Shown piece by piece: positions 25,631-35,268 of a DNA stretch of 64,000 nt. The translations under genes were made by a program, and so were the position numbers. The notes beneath the pieces are model-generated. The model made no database searches and was not told the DNA's origin. It saw nothing but the letters and a program-made list of their open reading frames with translations. The first letter of the stretch is position 1. Each line of letters begins with the position of its first letter. Source of the stretch: Streptococcus suis S735. Its GTDB lineage: Bacteria > Bacillota > Bacilli > Lactobacillales > Streptococcaceae. Where the stretch lies: assembly GCF_000294495.1 (NCBI RefSeq), contig NC_018526.1:744001-808000 (forward strand). Direction: 5' to 3'.

Positions 25631-26274
25631 AAATCATCGTAACAGGCTTTGATCCCTTTGGCGGCGAGCCTATTAACCCAGCCTTGGAAACAATCAAATC
25701 TCTACCTAAGACCATTGCTGGTGCAGAGATTATTCTTGTAGAGATTCCGACTGTTTTTGACAAGGCTGCGGATGTTTTAGAGGAGAAAATGGCAGAACAT
25801 TTACCTGATGCGGTACTATGTATTGGTCAGGCTGGTGGGCGAGTTGATTTAACTCCTGAGCGTATAGCCATTAACCAAGATGATGCACGCATTCCAGACA
25901 ATGAGGGGCAACAGCCGATTGATAGAACGATTCGAGAAGATGGTCAGCCTGCTTATTTCTCCACCTTACCCATCAAAGCAATGGTTGAAGCTATTCATAG
26001 GATTGGGCTTCCAGCTTCTGTTTCTAATACTGCTGGGACCTTTGTCTGCAACCATCTCATGTATCAAGCTCTTTACTTGGCGGAGAAACAATTTCCAAAG
26101 ACTAAGGCAGGCTTTCTCCATATTCCCTTCTTGCCAGAGCAGGTTGTCGACAAACCAGGACTGGCTTCCATGTCTTTGAACGATATTGTAAGAGGAGTTG
26201 AAGTAGCTATAGGAGCGATTGTTGAATATAGGGATAAAGAGGATATTAAAAAGGGTGGTGGCAGTACACACTGA
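25627..26274 (+). CDS. pcp: pyrrolidone-carboxylate peptidase
   Basis: A 215-residue cysteine peptidase (family C15) removing N-terminal pyroglutamate. The triad regions are visible: [13 protein letters not shown] (Glu near 80), [13 protein letters not shown] (Cys near 143) and [11 protein letters not shown] (His near 167). [14 protein letters not shown] is the conserved N-terminus. GGAGGAGG, inside the end of the upstream gene, is its ribosome binding site. It overlaps the next gene by 1 nt, giving a three-gene unit. Confidence 0.96.
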   Translation: MKIIVTGFDPFGGEPINPALETIKSLPKTIAGAEIILVEIPTVFDKAADVLEEKMAEHLPDAVLCIGQAGGRVDLTPERIAINQDDARIPDNEGQQPIDRTIREDGQPAYFSTLPIKAMVEAIHRIGLPASVSNTAGTFVCNHLMYQALYLAEKQFPKTKAGFLHIPFLPEQVVDKPGLASMSLNDIVRGVEVAIGAIVEYRDKEDIKKGGGSTH

Positions 26275-26582
26275 TGAAAAATATTATGGAAGCAAGAAAA
26301 CGTGTAGAGGAAATGGAAAAAATATTTAACAGACAGCTAGAGCTGAACCAGTCCCTTTCCGATAGTATGGCACAACTCAACCAGGAACAATCGACTTATT
26401 TACAGTTATTAGATTATTACCAGAGCCAGACCTATATGGAAGATCTTGATTTATCTAATAAGGGTTATTTCAATGGTATTCCTTGCGGAGTATTGAGTGA
26501 AGATGGAGTCTATAATTTACTGTTTGACCGTACAAATCTAGCAAGTCAACTGAGAGAACTAGCAGATATGCTCGAACAATAA
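26274..26582 (+). CDS. DUF4298 family protein
   Basis: A 102-residue soluble protein, mostly helical and probably coiled coil in its N-terminal half (RKRVEEMEKIFNRQLELNQSLSDSM). A conserved LDYYQSQTYMEDLDLSNKGYF and GVLSEDGVYNLLFDRTNLASQL follow, typical of DUF4298. Function unknown. Its start overlaps the pcp stop, so it is translationally coupled to pcp. Confidence 0.82.
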   Translation: MKNIMEARKRVEEMEKIFNRQLELNQSLSDSMAQLNQEQSTYLQLLDYYQSQTYMEDLDLSNKGYFNGIPCGVLSEDGVYNLLFDRTNLASQLRELADMLEQ

Positions 26583-26610
26583 ATTTTTTAAAACCTGTCA
26601 AGTTTTTTTC

Positions 26611-26638
26611 TTGACACCCTGTTAAAGTGTGGTATAAT
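26611..26638 (+). promoter_or_regulatory. rpsP promoter
   Basis: Consensus TTGACA (26611-26616) and TATAAT (26633-26638) with 16-nt spacing. The -35 hexamer forms an inverted repeat with TGTCAAG just upstream. Confidence 0.85.
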
Positions 26639-26705
26639 AGAACATGTGCTAAATAGCTCTGCTATTTCACCGAATAAAAATACAAAGAAAAGAGAACATT
26701 TAAAA

Positions 26706-26978
26706 ATGGCAGTAAAAATCCGTTTGACTCGTATGGGTTCTAAAAAGAAACCTTTCTACCGTATCAACGTTGCAGACTCACGTGCACCACGTGATGGTCG
26801 TTTCATCGAAACTGTTGGTACTTACAACCCACTTTTGGCTGAAAACTCAGTAACTCTTAAAGAAGAGCGTGTACTTGAGTGGTTGGCAAAAGGTGCACAA
26901 CCATCTGATACAGTTCGTAGCCTTCTTTCAAACGCTGGCGTATTGAAGAAATTCCACGAACAAAAATTCTCTAAGTAA
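26706..26978 (+). CDS. rpsP: 30S ribosomal protein S16
   Basis: A 90-residue ribosomal protein starting [20 protein letters not shown], of normal length, ending FHEQKFSK. It binds 16S rRNA and is needed for 30S assembly. AAGAGAAC lies upstream of the ATG at 26706. It is the first gene of an operon with khpA. rimM and trmD, often in the same operon in other bacteria, lie 24 kb away here. Confidence 0.97.
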   Translation: MAVKIRLTRMGSKKKPFYRINVADSRAPRDGRFIETVGTYNPLLAENSVTLKEERVLEWLAKGAQPSDTVRSLLSNAGVLKKFHEQKFSK

Positions 26979-26999
26979 GAACAGTAAGCGAGAACACTT

Positions 27000-27242
27000 A
27001 TGGACATGATTGAAAATCTCATTATTGCGATTGTGAAACCTTTGATTTCACAGCCTGATAGCTTGACAATAAAAATTGTTGATACACCTGAATTCTTGGA
27101 ATATCATTTGGATTTGGATCAATCTGATATTGGACGTATCATTGGTAGAAAAGGACGCACAATTTCTGCAATCAGAACGATTGTCTATTCTGTTCCAACA
27201 AGTGATAAAAAAGTTCGTTTAGTGATCGACGAGAAAGAATAG
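27000..27242 (+). CDS. khpA: KH-domain RNA-binding protein KhpA
   Basis: An 80-residue single KH domain protein with the GxxG loop in [16 protein letters not shown] at about residues 45-60. KhpA pairs with KhpB (Jag/EloR) in streptococci and affects cell elongation and division and small RNA metabolism. It follows rpsP by 21 nt with a weak ribosome binding site, so its translation may depend on rpsP. The start at MDMIENLI fits homologues as I recall them. Confidence 0.92.
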   Translation: MDMIENLIIAIVKPLISQPDSLTIKIVDTPEFLEYHLDLDQSDIGRIIGRKGRTISAIRTIVYSVPTSDKKVRLVIDEKE

Positions 27243-27243
27243 A

Positions 27244-27268
27244 AAGTCACCGTTTGGTGGCTTTTAAC
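27244..27268 (+). terminator. khpA terminator 1
   Basis: AAGTCACC pairs with GGTGGCTT around loop GTTT, then TTAA. Confidence 0.65.
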
Positions 27269-27274
27269 GTTGAC

Positions 27275-27296
27275 AAAGGGGCCTAGCCCCTTTTTA
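27275..27296 (+). terminator. khpA terminator 2
   Basis: AAAGGGGC pairs with GCCCCTTT around CTA, with TTTTT after it. It gives a tandem terminator with the preceding one. Confidence 0.75.
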
Positions 27297-27317
27297 ACAT
27301 ATAGAAAGGAAGAAATG

Positions 27318-29054
27318 ATGAATCTGATTTGGACCTATTTGAAAAAATATCCTAAGTGGATTGCCTTAGACTTGTTGGGGGCCTTCTTATTTGTAGTGGT
27401 AAACTTAGGCTTGCCGACTTTTTTGGCTAGGATGATTGACCAAGGAATTACAAAGAACGATGTTAGTCAGCTCTATTTCTGGGCGGGGATGATGGGATTG
27501 ATTGTCCTGCTCGGGATTGTTGGTCGAGTGACACTTGCCTATGCAGCTGGAAAGTTAACTACAAATATCGTCAAGGATATTCGAAATGATCTGTATGAGA
27601 AAATTCAGGACTATTCTCATCATGAATATGAGCAGATTGGTGTTTCTTCTCTAGTTGCTCGTATGACAAATGATGCTTTTGTTCTCATGCAATTCTCTGA
27701 AATGGTCTTAAAACTAGGTATTATTACCCCCTTGATGATGATTGCTTCTGTCATCATGACCTTGGTAACCAGTCCGAGCTTAGCCTGGACAGTAGCAGTA
27801 GCCATGCCGTTTCTAGTTTTTGTTATTTTCTATGTGGCAACAAAAACTCGTCCTCTCTCTGAAAAACAACAAAAACGTTTGGATACGATCAACCAATATG
27901 TTCGTGAAAATCTCATGGGCTTACGTGTCATTCGTGCCTTTACTCGTGAGGAGTTTCAAGAGGAGCGCTTTGAGTCGGTCAATGAGGAATATACCGATAT
28001 TTCCAAAAAGCTCTTTAATCTGACTGGATTGACAGAGCCTCTCTTTGTCCAGATTATCATTGCTATGATTGTGGCCATTGTCTGGTTTGCTTTGGATCCC
28101 TTGAAAACAGGTAGTCTGCAAATCGGTGATTTGGTAGCCTTTATCGAATATAGTTTCCACGCGCTTTTCTCTTTCTTGCTCTTTGCTAACTTGTTTAACA
28201 TGTATCCACGTATGTCGGTATCGAGCCAACGGATTCAGGAAGTCTTGGACATGCCCATTTCCATTTCTAAGAATGAAGACGGCATAACTGAAACAGATAC
28301 TCGTGGTTATTTGGAATTTGAAAATGTAACTTTTGCCTACCCTGGTGAAACGGAATCGCCTGTGCTGCACAATATTTCCTTCAAAGCTAAGCCTGGTGAA
28401 ACGATTGCCTTTATTGGTTCAACAGGTTCTGGTAAGTCTTCCTTGGTCAACTTGATTCCACGTTTCTATGATGTGACACTTGGTCGTATCTTGGTGGACG
28501 GTGTGGATGTCAGACGCTACAATCTAAAGGCACTCCGCAGCAAGATTGGCTTTATTCCGCAGAAAGCTCTGCTATTTACCGGAACTATCGCGGAAAACTT
28601 AAAGTACGGTAAGATGGATGCTAGTCTTGCAGAACTTCATGATGCGACGGATGTGGCTCAGGCTAAGGAGTTTATCGAGAGTAAGGAAGAAAAATTCGAC
28701 ACCCATCTAGCAGAAGGTGGAAGCAACCTGTCAGGCGGGCAAAAGCAACGTTTGTCCATTGCACGTGCTATTGTCAAACAGCCGGATATTTACATTTTTG
28801 ATGATTCTTTCTCAGCCTTGGATTATAAGACGGATGCGATTTTGAGGAGTCGTTTGAAGGAAGTGACGGAAAATGCGACGGTGCTAATTGTGGCCCAACG
28901 TGTCGGAACCATTATGGATGCTGACCAGATTATCGTGCTGAACGAAGGTGAAATCGTTGGCCGCGGCACCCACAATGAATTGATGGAAAGCAATGAGATT
29001 TATCGAGAAATCGCCAATTCTCAGCTTAACCGTCAATCGTTAACAGAAGAATAG
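27318..29054 (+). CDS. heterodimeric ABC exporter, subunit with degenerate Walker B
   Basis: A 578-residue half-transporter. A six-helix exporter membrane domain (about 1-310) is followed by an ATPase domain with Walker A GSTGSGKSS near residue 378, signature LSGGQKQR and Walker B IYIFDDSFSALD. The residue after the Walker B aspartate is Asp rather than the catalytic Glu, so its own ATP site should hydrolyse poorly. It pairs with the next gene like EfrA/EfrB, LmrC/D or SatA/SatB-type drug exporters. Two ATGs are adjacent (27315, 27318); the second fits GGAAG better. Confidence 0.9.
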   Translation: MNLIWTYLKKYPKWIALDLLGAFLFVVVNLGLPTFLARMIDQGITKNDVSQLYFWAGMMGLIVLLGIVGRVTLAYAAGKLTTNIVKDIRNDLYEKIQDYSHHEYEQIGVSSLVARMTNDAFVLMQFSEMVLKLGIITPLMMIASVIMTLVTSPSLAWTVAVAMPFLVFVIFYVATKTRPLSEKQQKRLDTINQYVRENLMGLRVIRAFTREEFQEERFESVNEEYTDISKKLFNLTGLTEPLFVQIIIAMIVAIVWFALDPLKTGSLQIGDLVAFIEYSFHALFSFLLFANLFNMYPRMSVSSQRIQEVLDMPISISKNEDGITETDTRGYLEFENVTFAYPGETESPVLHNISFKAKPGETIAFIGSTGSGKSSLVNLIPRFYDVTLGRILVDGVDVRRYNLKALRSKIGFIPQKALLFTGTIAENLKYGKMDASLAELHDATDVAQAKEFIESKEEKFDTHLAEGGSNLSGGQKQRLSIARAIVKQPDIYIFDDSFSALDYKTDAILRSRLKEVTENATVLIVAQRVGTIMDADQIIVLNEGEIVGRGTHNELMESNEIYREIANSQLNRQSLTEE

Positions 29055-29062
29055 GAGGAATT

Positions 29063-30832
29063 ATGAAGAATAGATCAGTATTTACCCGTGTTTGGGACTA
29101 TTTGCGTCGTTACAAATCTTCTGTATTTTTAGCTGTTTTTCTAAAGACCATCAGTGCAGTTATGAATGCCTTGGAGCCCTTTGTACTGGGGCTTATCATT
29201 ACAGAATTGACCAAGAATCTGTTGGATATTGCTAATGGAGTAGAAGGAGCGCAGATTAACTATTCCTACATTGCCATCATGCTTGCCATCTATGCCCTTC
29301 GCGCCCTTCTATATGAAATCGGTGCCTACGGTTCTAACTATTTTATGACCAAGGCAGTGCAGGGAGCAACTAAGGAACTACGTCAGGATTTGAGTCACAA
29401 AATTAACAAAATTCCTGTTTCTTACTTTGATAAGCACCAGTATGGTGATTTACTCGGACGTTTTACAAGCGATGTGGAGACTGTTTCAAACGCCCTGCAA
29501 CAAAGTTTTCTCCAGCTAGTCAATGCCGTTCTGACCCTCTCTCTAGCCATTTTCATGTGTTTCTGGTTGGATGTATCCCTAGCACTTGTAGTCGTAACCT
29601 TGGTTCCAGTGACTTATTTTGGTTCTAAGTTTGTCATGGGCAAATCCCAGCCATATTTCAAGCAGCAGGCTGATGCCCTAGGTCGTTTGAACGGCTTTGT
29701 CCAAGAAAATCTGACTGGTTTTAACGTTCTCAAACTCTACGGCCGTGAAGAAATTTCTACAGAAGAGTTTCGCCAGATTACCGCAGATTTGCAGGAAGTT
29801 GGTTTCAAGGCTAGTTTCATGTCTGGTTTGCTCATGCCCCTGGTACACGGCTTCTCAAATATCGCCTATGTTGTCGTCGCCCTGCTATCTGGATTGAAAG
29901 TTCTTGCAGGTACATTGACGGTGGGTAATATGCAGGCCTTCGTCCAATACGTCTGGCAGATTTCTCAGCCAGTCCAAACCTTGACCCAGTTGGCACCACA
30001 GTTACAGTCTGCCAAATCTTCCCTTGAACGCATCTTTTCAGTCCTAGATGAGCTTGATGAAGAAGACGCCAATGCGCTGGAGTTGACAGCTGGTTTGACC
30101 GGACAAGTCAGCTTTGAACAGGTCGAATTTGGCTATTCAGAAGACAAGCCGCTTATCCGTAACTTTAATCTTGATGTTAAGCCAGGTGAAATGGTTGCTA
30201 TCGTTGGTCCAACAGGGGCAGGTAAGACAACCCTTATCAACTTGCTCATGCGTTTCTATGATGTCACATCAGGTGCTATCAAGGTAGATGGGCAGGATAT
30301 TCAAAATCTTTCACGTCAATCCTACCGTAGTCAATTTGGTATGGTCTTGCAGGATGCTTGGCTCTATGAAGGGACCATCAAGGAAAACCTACGTTTTGGA
30401 CGTCTGGATGCGACGGATGAGGAAATTGTGGAGGCTGCTAAAGCTGCCAACGTTGACCACTTTATCCGTACCCTGCCTGGCGGTTATAATATGGAAATGA
30501 ACCAGGAATCCAGCAATATTTCCCAAGGTCAGAAACAGCTTTTGACCATTGCACGTGCCTTGTTGGCGGATCCTGCTATTCTGATTCTTGACGAAGCGAC
30601 TTCTTCAGTTGATACCCGTTTGGAACTCTTGATTCAAAAGGCCATGAAACGGTTGATGAAAGGGCGGACAAGTTTCGTCATCGCTCATCGCTTATCTACC
30701 ATTCAGGAAGCTGATAAGATTTTGGTCTTGAAAGATGGACAGATTATCGAACAAGGTAACCATGAAAGTCTTTTGGCAGACAAAGGTTTCTATTATAATC
30801 TTTATCAAAGCCAGTTTAGTGAATCCAAATAA
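29063..30832 (+). CDS. heterodimeric ABC exporter, catalytic subunit
   Basis: A 589-residue partner of the preceding gene, 8 nt downstream. It has a six-helix membrane domain, an extra loop near residues 45-70, and an ATPase domain with Walker A GPTGAGKTT near residue 383, Walker B ILILDEATSSVD with the catalytic Glu, and a non-canonical signature ISQGQKQLL. The consensus ATP site of the dimer would combine this Walker A/B with LSGGQ of the partner. The opposite site is doubly degenerate. The substrate (drug, peptide or lipid) cannot be read from sequence. AGGAGG precedes the ATG. Confidence 0.9.
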   Translation: MKNRSVFTRVWDYLRRYKSSVFLAVFLKTISAVMNALEPFVLGLIITELTKNLLDIANGVEGAQINYSYIAIMLAIYALRALLYEIGAYGSNYFMTKAVQGATKELRQDLSHKINKIPVSYFDKHQYGDLLGRFTSDVETVSNALQQSFLQLVNAVLTLSLAIFMCFWLDVSLALVVVTLVPVTYFGSKFVMGKSQPYFKQQADALGRLNGFVQENLTGFNVLKLYGREEISTEEFRQITADLQEVGFKASFMSGLLMPLVHGFSNIAYVVVALLSGLKVLAGTLTVGNMQAFVQYVWQISQPVQTLTQLAPQLQSAKSSLERIFSVLDELDEEDANALELTAGLTGQVSFEQVEFGYSEDKPLIRNFNLDVKPGEMVAIVGPTGAGKTTLINLLMRFYDVTSGAIKVDGQDIQNLSRQSYRSQFGMVLQDAWLYEGTIKENLRFGRLDATDEEIVEAAKAANVDHFIRTLPGGYNMEMNQESSNISQGQKQLLTIARALLADPAILILDEATSSVDTRLELLIQKAMKRLMKGRTSFVIAHRLSTIQEADKILVLKDGQIIEQGNHESLLADKGFYYNLYQSQFSESK

Positions 30833-30837
30833 AAAAC

Positions 30838-30868
30838 GAACTCCCTTGTCAGTGACAGGGAGTTTTCT
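30838..30868. terminator. bidirectional terminator
   Basis: AACTCCCT pairs with AGGGAGTT, with an inner GTCA/TGAC. T runs occur on the + side and, less well, on the - side, between converging genes. Confidence 0.8.
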
Positions 30869-30888
30869 CATATACATGTTTGTGAAAA

Positions 30889-31812
30889 TTAATAGGAAAT
30901 TTCGGATAATAGTCCCTCAGCGGTAGTGGTTGGGAGGATGCGGACACGATTGAGAGTCAGTAATCCGTCACTAGCAGAAGCCAAGCCGTTGTTAGTAGTC
31001 ACACCAAGTTTGTAGCCAGCTTGTTCAGTTAAGGCTACGGTATCTGCTGAGTATCGTCCACCAGGGTAGGCGATAGCGATGGTTTCCTGATTTAATTGGC
31101 TGTCAAGATAGGCTTTAGAGGAAGTAAGTTCATTTGTTTGATCCTCGATAGAACTATACTCTAAATCAGGGTGGTTGACGGTATGCCCTTGAAAGGAGAG
31201 CCCTGCGGTCTGCATTTCCTTGATTTGATCAAGAGTAAGGTGCCCTGCTTGTCCATATTCAGTAAATCCTGTAATGACATTGTTGGTTGCTTTCATTTGA
31301 TATTGCTTAAGCAATGGGTAGGCATAACTATAAAAATCCCAGAGGCTATCGTCAAAGGTTAGCCAGACAACCTTTTTGCCAGCAGGAAGGACATTTTCTG
31401 TCAATACCTTATAAGCCTCTTCAGGTGATAAAGTATAGTAACCTGCATCTTGCAATGCTTTTAGATGACTTTCGAAAGTCGTTGGATCTACGATAAGATT
31501 CGCATTAGCTTCTTCCTCAGGAGCCATTACGTGAATGGCATGATACATGAGGATTGGAAGTTTGATAGGTTCAGTTTGTTGTTCCCAAATGATTTCTGTT
31601 TGTACTTCACTACTTTCTGAAGTTATAACACTTGAAGTGGTTGTTGTCTCTACCGTTGAAGCTTTGGAATCACTTTGTTGCTTAGATGGCTGTTTTAGAA
31701 AGATTAGAAAAATAGATAGTAGAGTCACTACTAATAATGCGATGCCAAGTAGCATTGGCACAAGTTGTTTCTTTTGTGTGCGGCTTCGACGGGCTCTTCT
31801 TGAATGTTTCAT
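30889..31812 (-). CDS. membrane-anchored polysaccharide deacetylase
   Basis: A 307-residue protein with a very basic N-terminus ([15 protein letters not shown]), one membrane anchor (about 18-40) and a Ser/Thr-rich linker. A NodB-type deacetylase domain starts near residue 75 ([11 protein letters not shown]) and has the metal-site motifs [10 protein letters not shown] and GHTVNHPDL. It probably acts on an extracellular carbohydrate; a peptidoglycan or exopolysaccharide substrate is inference. It is the only gene on this strand here, convergent with the ABC exporter and divergent from hom. Confidence 0.85.
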   Translation of the reverse strand: MKHSRRARRSRTQKKQLVPMLLGIALLVVTLLSIFLIFLKQPSKQQSDSKASTVETTTTSSVITSESSEVQTEIIWEQQTEPIKLPILMYHAIHVMAPEEEANANLIVDPTTFESHLKALQDAGYYTLSPEEAYKVLTENVLPAGKKVVWLTFDDSLWDFYSYAYPLLKQYQMKATNNVITGFTEYGQAGHLTLDQIKEMQTAGLSFQGHTVNHPDLEYSSIEDQTNELTSSKAYLDSQLNQETIAIAYPGGRYSADTVALTEQAGYKLGVTTNNGLASASDGLLTLNRVRILPTTTAEGLLSEISY

Positions 31813-31858
31813 TATCTTATCTCCATAATCATATATTAAAACAATTATATCAAATTTT

Positions 31859-31888
31859 TTGCCAAATAGTCAGAATATTTGTTATAAT
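31859..31888 (+). promoter_or_regulatory. hom-thrB promoter
   Basis: TTGCCA (31859-31864), 18-nt spacer, TATAAT (31883-31888) with an extended -10 (TGT before TATAAT). Confidence 0.75.
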
Positions 31889-31916
31889 GGGAGAAATACA
31901 TTTTAAAGGAGAGCAC

Positions 31917-33203
31917 ATGGTAGTTAAGATAGGATTATTAGGATTTGGAACCGTTGCGAGTGGTGTGCCATTTTTATTAGAAGAAAATCAGGAAAAAATA
32001 GAGAAAGCTGCGCATGATAGTATTGAAGTTGCTAAGGTTTTGGTCAAGGATGAAGCAGAAAAAGACCGTCTCTTGGCTGCAGGTCATGACTATCATTTTG
32101 TAACAAATATTGATGATATTTTAGCTGATGAGGACATTGCCATCGTCGTTGAGCTGATGGGACGTATTGAGCCAGCAAAAACATTTATTACACATGCCTT
32201 GGAAGCAGGCAAGCATATTGTAACAGCCAATAAGGATTTACTTGCTGTTCATGGTAGCGAATTGCGTGCCTTGGCTGAAGAGAAAGGTCTTGCGCTTTAT
32301 TATGAAGCTGCAGTTGCAGGTGGTATTCCAATCTTGCGTACCTTGGTTAACTCATTGGCTGCTGACAAGGTGACTCGTATCCTCGGTGTATTGAATGGTA
32401 CTTCAAACTTCATGTTGACTAAGATGATTGATGAAGGCTGGACTTACGAAAAAGCTCTTCAAACAGCACAGGAACTTGGCTATGCAGAATCTGACCCAAC
32501 AAATGACGTTGAGGGGATTGATGCAGCTTACAAGGCTGTTATCCTCAGTCAATTTGCTTTCGGGATGACAGTTGATTTTGAACACGTAGCACACAAGGGT
32601 ATTTCGAATATCACACCAGAAGATGTAGCAGTGGCACAAGAATTGGGCTATGTCATCAAACTTGTGGGTGATATTCAAGAAACTACCTCTGGTATTGCTG
32701 CCGAAGTATCTCCAACCTTCCTACCGAAAAATCATCCACTTGCAAGCGTGAATGGTGTGATGAATGCTGTATTTGTCGAATCTATCGGCATCGGCCAGTC
32801 TATGTACTATGGACCGGGTGCTGGGCAAAAACCGACTGCAACAAGTGTTATGGCTGACATTATTCGTATCGTTCGTCGCTTGAAAGACAATACTATCGGC
32901 AAAGCTTTTAACGAATATAGCCGCCCACTTCAATTGGCAGCCCCAAGCGATGTGAAGAGCGAATATTATTTCTCAATTGATGCGCCTGATAAAAATGGAA
33001 AAATGCTTCGTTTAGCAGAAATCTTCAATTCTGAAGAAATTTCCTTCAAGCAAATTCTGCAACAAGCTGCAGATGGAGAAACAGCCCGCCTAGTGATTGT
33101 GACCCATGAAATGAGTAAGACTCAGTTGGAAAATGTAACAGACAAATTGAGTAAAGAAACAGACTTTACTGTCTTAAATACCTTTAAAGTACTGGGAGAA
33201 TAA
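31917..33203 (+). CDS. hom: homoserine dehydrogenase
   Basis: A 428-residue NAD(P)-dependent enzyme reducing aspartate semialdehyde to homoserine for threonine and methionine synthesis. The Rossmann N-terminus [16 protein letters not shown] is followed by [46 protein letters not shown] (catalytic region near 200-220) and a C-terminal ACT domain (about 350-428), the usual site of threonine feedback. GGAGAG precedes the ATG at 31917; the frame is open further up but runs through the promoter. Confidence 0.96.
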   Translation: MVVKIGLLGFGTVASGVPFLLEENQEKIEKAAHDSIEVAKVLVKDEAEKDRLLAAGHDYHFVTNIDDILADEDIAIVVELMGRIEPAKTFITHALEAGKHIVTANKDLLAVHGSELRALAEEKGLALYYEAAVAGGIPILRTLVNSLAADKVTRILGVLNGTSNFMLTKMIDEGWTYEKALQTAQELGYAESDPTNDVEGIDAAYKAVILSQFAFGMTVDFEHVAHKGISNITPEDVAVAQELGYVIKLVGDIQETTSGIAAEVSPTFLPKNHPLASVNGVMNAVFVESIGIGQSMYYGPGAGQKPTATSVMADIIRIVRRLKDNTIGKAFNEYSRPLQLAAPSDVKSEYYFSIDAPDKNGKMLRLAEIFNSEEISFKQILQQAADGETARLVIVTHEMSKTQLENVTDKLSKETDFTVLNTFKVLGE

Positions 33204-33206
33204 GCA

Positions 33207-34067
33207 ATGAAAATTATTATTCCAGCAACTTCAGCTAATATCGGTCCAGGATTTGATTCAGTAGGTGTTGCCCTTTCGAAATATCTAACGATTGAAGTAT
33301 TTGAAGAGACTGATGAATGGGTGATTGAGCACAATCTTGAACATGTTCCATCAGACAAGAACAATCTTTTGATCAAGACAGCTTTAAAGATTGAAAAAGG
33401 ATTGCAGCCGCATCGTATCAGAATGATTAGTGATATTCCCTTGGCACGTGGTTTGGGTTCATCCAGTTCCGTTATCGTAGCTGGTATCGAATTGGCTAAT
33501 CAATTAGCAGGTTTGAATATGACAGCGGATGAAAAATTGCTCAAAGCTACAGAAATTGAAGGACATCCTGATAATGTAGCCCCAGCGATTTTCGGTAATT
33601 TAGTCATCTCTAGCTATGTTAATAAGAGAGTACAGGCAGTTGTAACAGAATTCCCAGAAGCAAGTTTTGTTGCCTTTATTCCAAACTACCCACTGCGTAC
33701 GGTTGAAAGCCGAGGTGTACTGCCTTCTCAGATGGGGTACAAGAAAGCAGTGGCTGCTAGTGCCATTGCAAACGTTGCTGTTGCCAGTTTGATGGCAGGT
33801 GATCTGGAAAAAGCTGGGAAAGCAATTCAGTCAGACATGTTCCATGAACCGTTTCGTCAGCTACTTGTTAAGGAGTTTTGTCCAATCAAGCAAACTGCAC
33901 AGGAGTTGGGAGCCTATGCAACCTACTTATCAGGTGCCGGTCCAACAGTGATGGTATTAGCGCCCAAAGATAGGGAGGACGCTATTGTTCTAGCATTAGA
34001 GGAACTAAATCTAGACGGAACTGTCCACCGCCTTCAAGTAGATACCAAAGGGATTGCTATTGTATAG
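33207..34067 (+). CDS. thrB: homoserine kinase
   Basis: A 286-residue GHMP kinase phosphorylating homoserine for threonine synthesis. The ATP motif [17 protein letters not shown] lies around residues 80-96, with [15 protein letters not shown] at the N-terminus and [12 protein letters not shown] near the C-terminus. It starts 3 nt after hom. thrC is not in the window. Confidence 0.96.
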   Translation: MKIIIPATSANIGPGFDSVGVALSKYLTIEVFEETDEWVIEHNLEHVPSDKNNLLIKTALKIEKGLQPHRIRMISDIPLARGLGSSSSVIVAGIELANQLAGLNMTADEKLLKATEIEGHPDNVAPAIFGNLVISSYVNKRVQAVVTEFPEASFVAFIPNYPLRTVESRGVLPSQMGYKKAVAASAIANVAVASLMAGDLEKAGKAIQSDMFHEPFRQLLVKEFCPIKQTAQELGAYATYLSGAGPTVMVLAPKDREDAIVLALEELNLDGTVHRLQVDTKGIAIV

Positions 34068-34112
34068 ATAGTGAGAATCTGTCATTTGCAAAACTAAACA
34101 TGTTTATTTATT

Positions 34113-34162
34113 GGAGTTCGCCATCGCTACTGTAAGCGGTAGAAAGGGAACTCCTTTTTTTT
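34113..34162 (+). terminator. thrB terminator
   Basis: GGAGTTC (34113-34119) and GAACTCC (34148-34154), with an inner hairpin GCTACTG..AGCGGTAG, followed by eight T. Confidence 0.8.
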
Positions 34163-34301
34163 GTGCATTCCATTCTCCATTTCAAAATATTGGGGCAAAT
34201 TAATTTGGCTTGTGAAAGTATTTTTGTTGAATTTTATTCGTTTTCTCCTGTAATTTTTGGTATAATAAATCCTGTATATCTTAAATTGAAATGAGAAGGT
34301 T

Positions 34302-35210
34302 ATGAAAGATAAAATTAGGCTTGAATTAGAAGGCATCGATATTCGATTCGATGAACCTTTAAAAGAATATACCTATACAAAAGTAGGAGGAGCTGTTGAT
34401 TATCTAGCTTTTCCGCGGAATCGTTACGAGATTGTTCGTATAGTAGAATTTGCTAAACGCGAAGGTATTCCATGGCAAGTATTAGGAAATTCAAGTAATA
34501 TCATTGTCCGCGATGGCGGTATTCGTGGTTTTGTTATCCGTATGGATAAACTTAACTCCGTTACTGTATCAGGATACACCATTGAAGCAGAAGCAGGTGC
34601 CAATCTGATTGAAACAACAAAAGTCGCACTTTTCCATTCGTTATCAGGATTTGAATTTGCTTGTGGTATTCCGGGAAGCATTGGTGGTGCTGTCTATATG
34701 AATGCAGGTGCTTACGGAGGTGAAGTGGCACACATTTTAGTTTCAGCGCAGATTTTGACTCCTGCAGGTTATGTCGAGACATTGGACAATCGTGAGTTAC
34801 GATTTGGCTACCGTTCTTCTATTTTGCAGGAAAACGGTGCGATTGTTTTGTCTGCAAAATTTGCCCTCAGGCCAGGAAATCATACGGTTATTCAACAAGA
34901 AATGGCTCGTTTGACACATTTGCGCGAGCTCAAGCAACCTTTGGAATATCCATCTTGTGGTTCAGTCTTCAAGCGTCCACTTGGTCACTTCGCAGGACAG
35001 TTGATTATGGATGCGGGTTTAAAAGGTTATCGAATTGGTGGAGTCGAAGTTTCTGAAAAACACGCTGGCTTTATGGTCAATATAGAAAATGGTACAGCAT
35101 CTGATTACGAAAATTTGATTGCCCATGTGATTCAAGTTGTTGAAAAATCTTCAGGAATTACTCTGGAGAGAGAGGTTCGTATTATCGGCGATCCTGCTGA
35201 TACACTCTAG
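34302..35210 (+). CDS. murB: UDP-N-acetylenolpyruvoylglucosamine reductase
   Basis: A 302-residue FAD/NADPH enzyme making UDP-N-acetylmuramate for peptidoglycan. It has the FAD-binding [19 protein letters not shown] near residue 60, the [20 protein letters not shown] loop near residue 125, the substrate region [16 protein letters not shown] with catalytic Ser near 225, and a terminal catalytic Glu region ([11 protein letters not shown]). Its place directly before potABCD is conserved in streptococci. A TATAAT with TGG in front lies 36 nt upstream. Confidence 0.96.
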   Translation: MKDKIRLELEGIDIRFDEPLKEYTYTKVGGAVDYLAFPRNRYEIVRIVEFAKREGIPWQVLGNSSNIIVRDGGIRGFVIRMDKLNSVTVSGYTIEAEAGANLIETTKVALFHSLSGFEFACGIPGSIGGAVYMNAGAYGGEVAHILVSAQILTPAGYVETLDNRELRFGYRSSILQENGAIVLSAKFALRPGNHTVIQQEMARLTHLRELKQPLEYPSCGSVFKRPLGHFAGQLIMDAGLKGYRIGGVEVSEKHAGFMVNIENGTASDYENLIAHVIQVVEKSSGITLEREVRIIGDPADTL

Positions 35211-35241
35211 CCATCAGGCTCTTACAAAAAAGAAGGAATTT

Positions 35242-35268
35242 ATGAGAATTGAAAAAGCCAATTATTGA
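35242..35268 (+). other. 8-codon reading frame overlapping the potA start
   Basis: AAGGA followed after 4 nt by ATG AGA ATT GAA AAA GCC AAT TAT TGA. It has the only well-spaced ribosome binding site here and overlaps the beginning of potA in another frame. Removing one A from GAGAATTG would fuse it to potA as [10 protein letters not shown]. It may be a translation-controlling small frame or the trace of a one-base insertion. Confidence 0.45.

Noticed and set aside
26597..26616. TGTCAAG...CTTGACA hairpin considered as a terminator after the DUF4298 gene
   Set aside because: No T run follows on the + strand; the repeat is better explained by overlap with the rpsP -35 hexamer.
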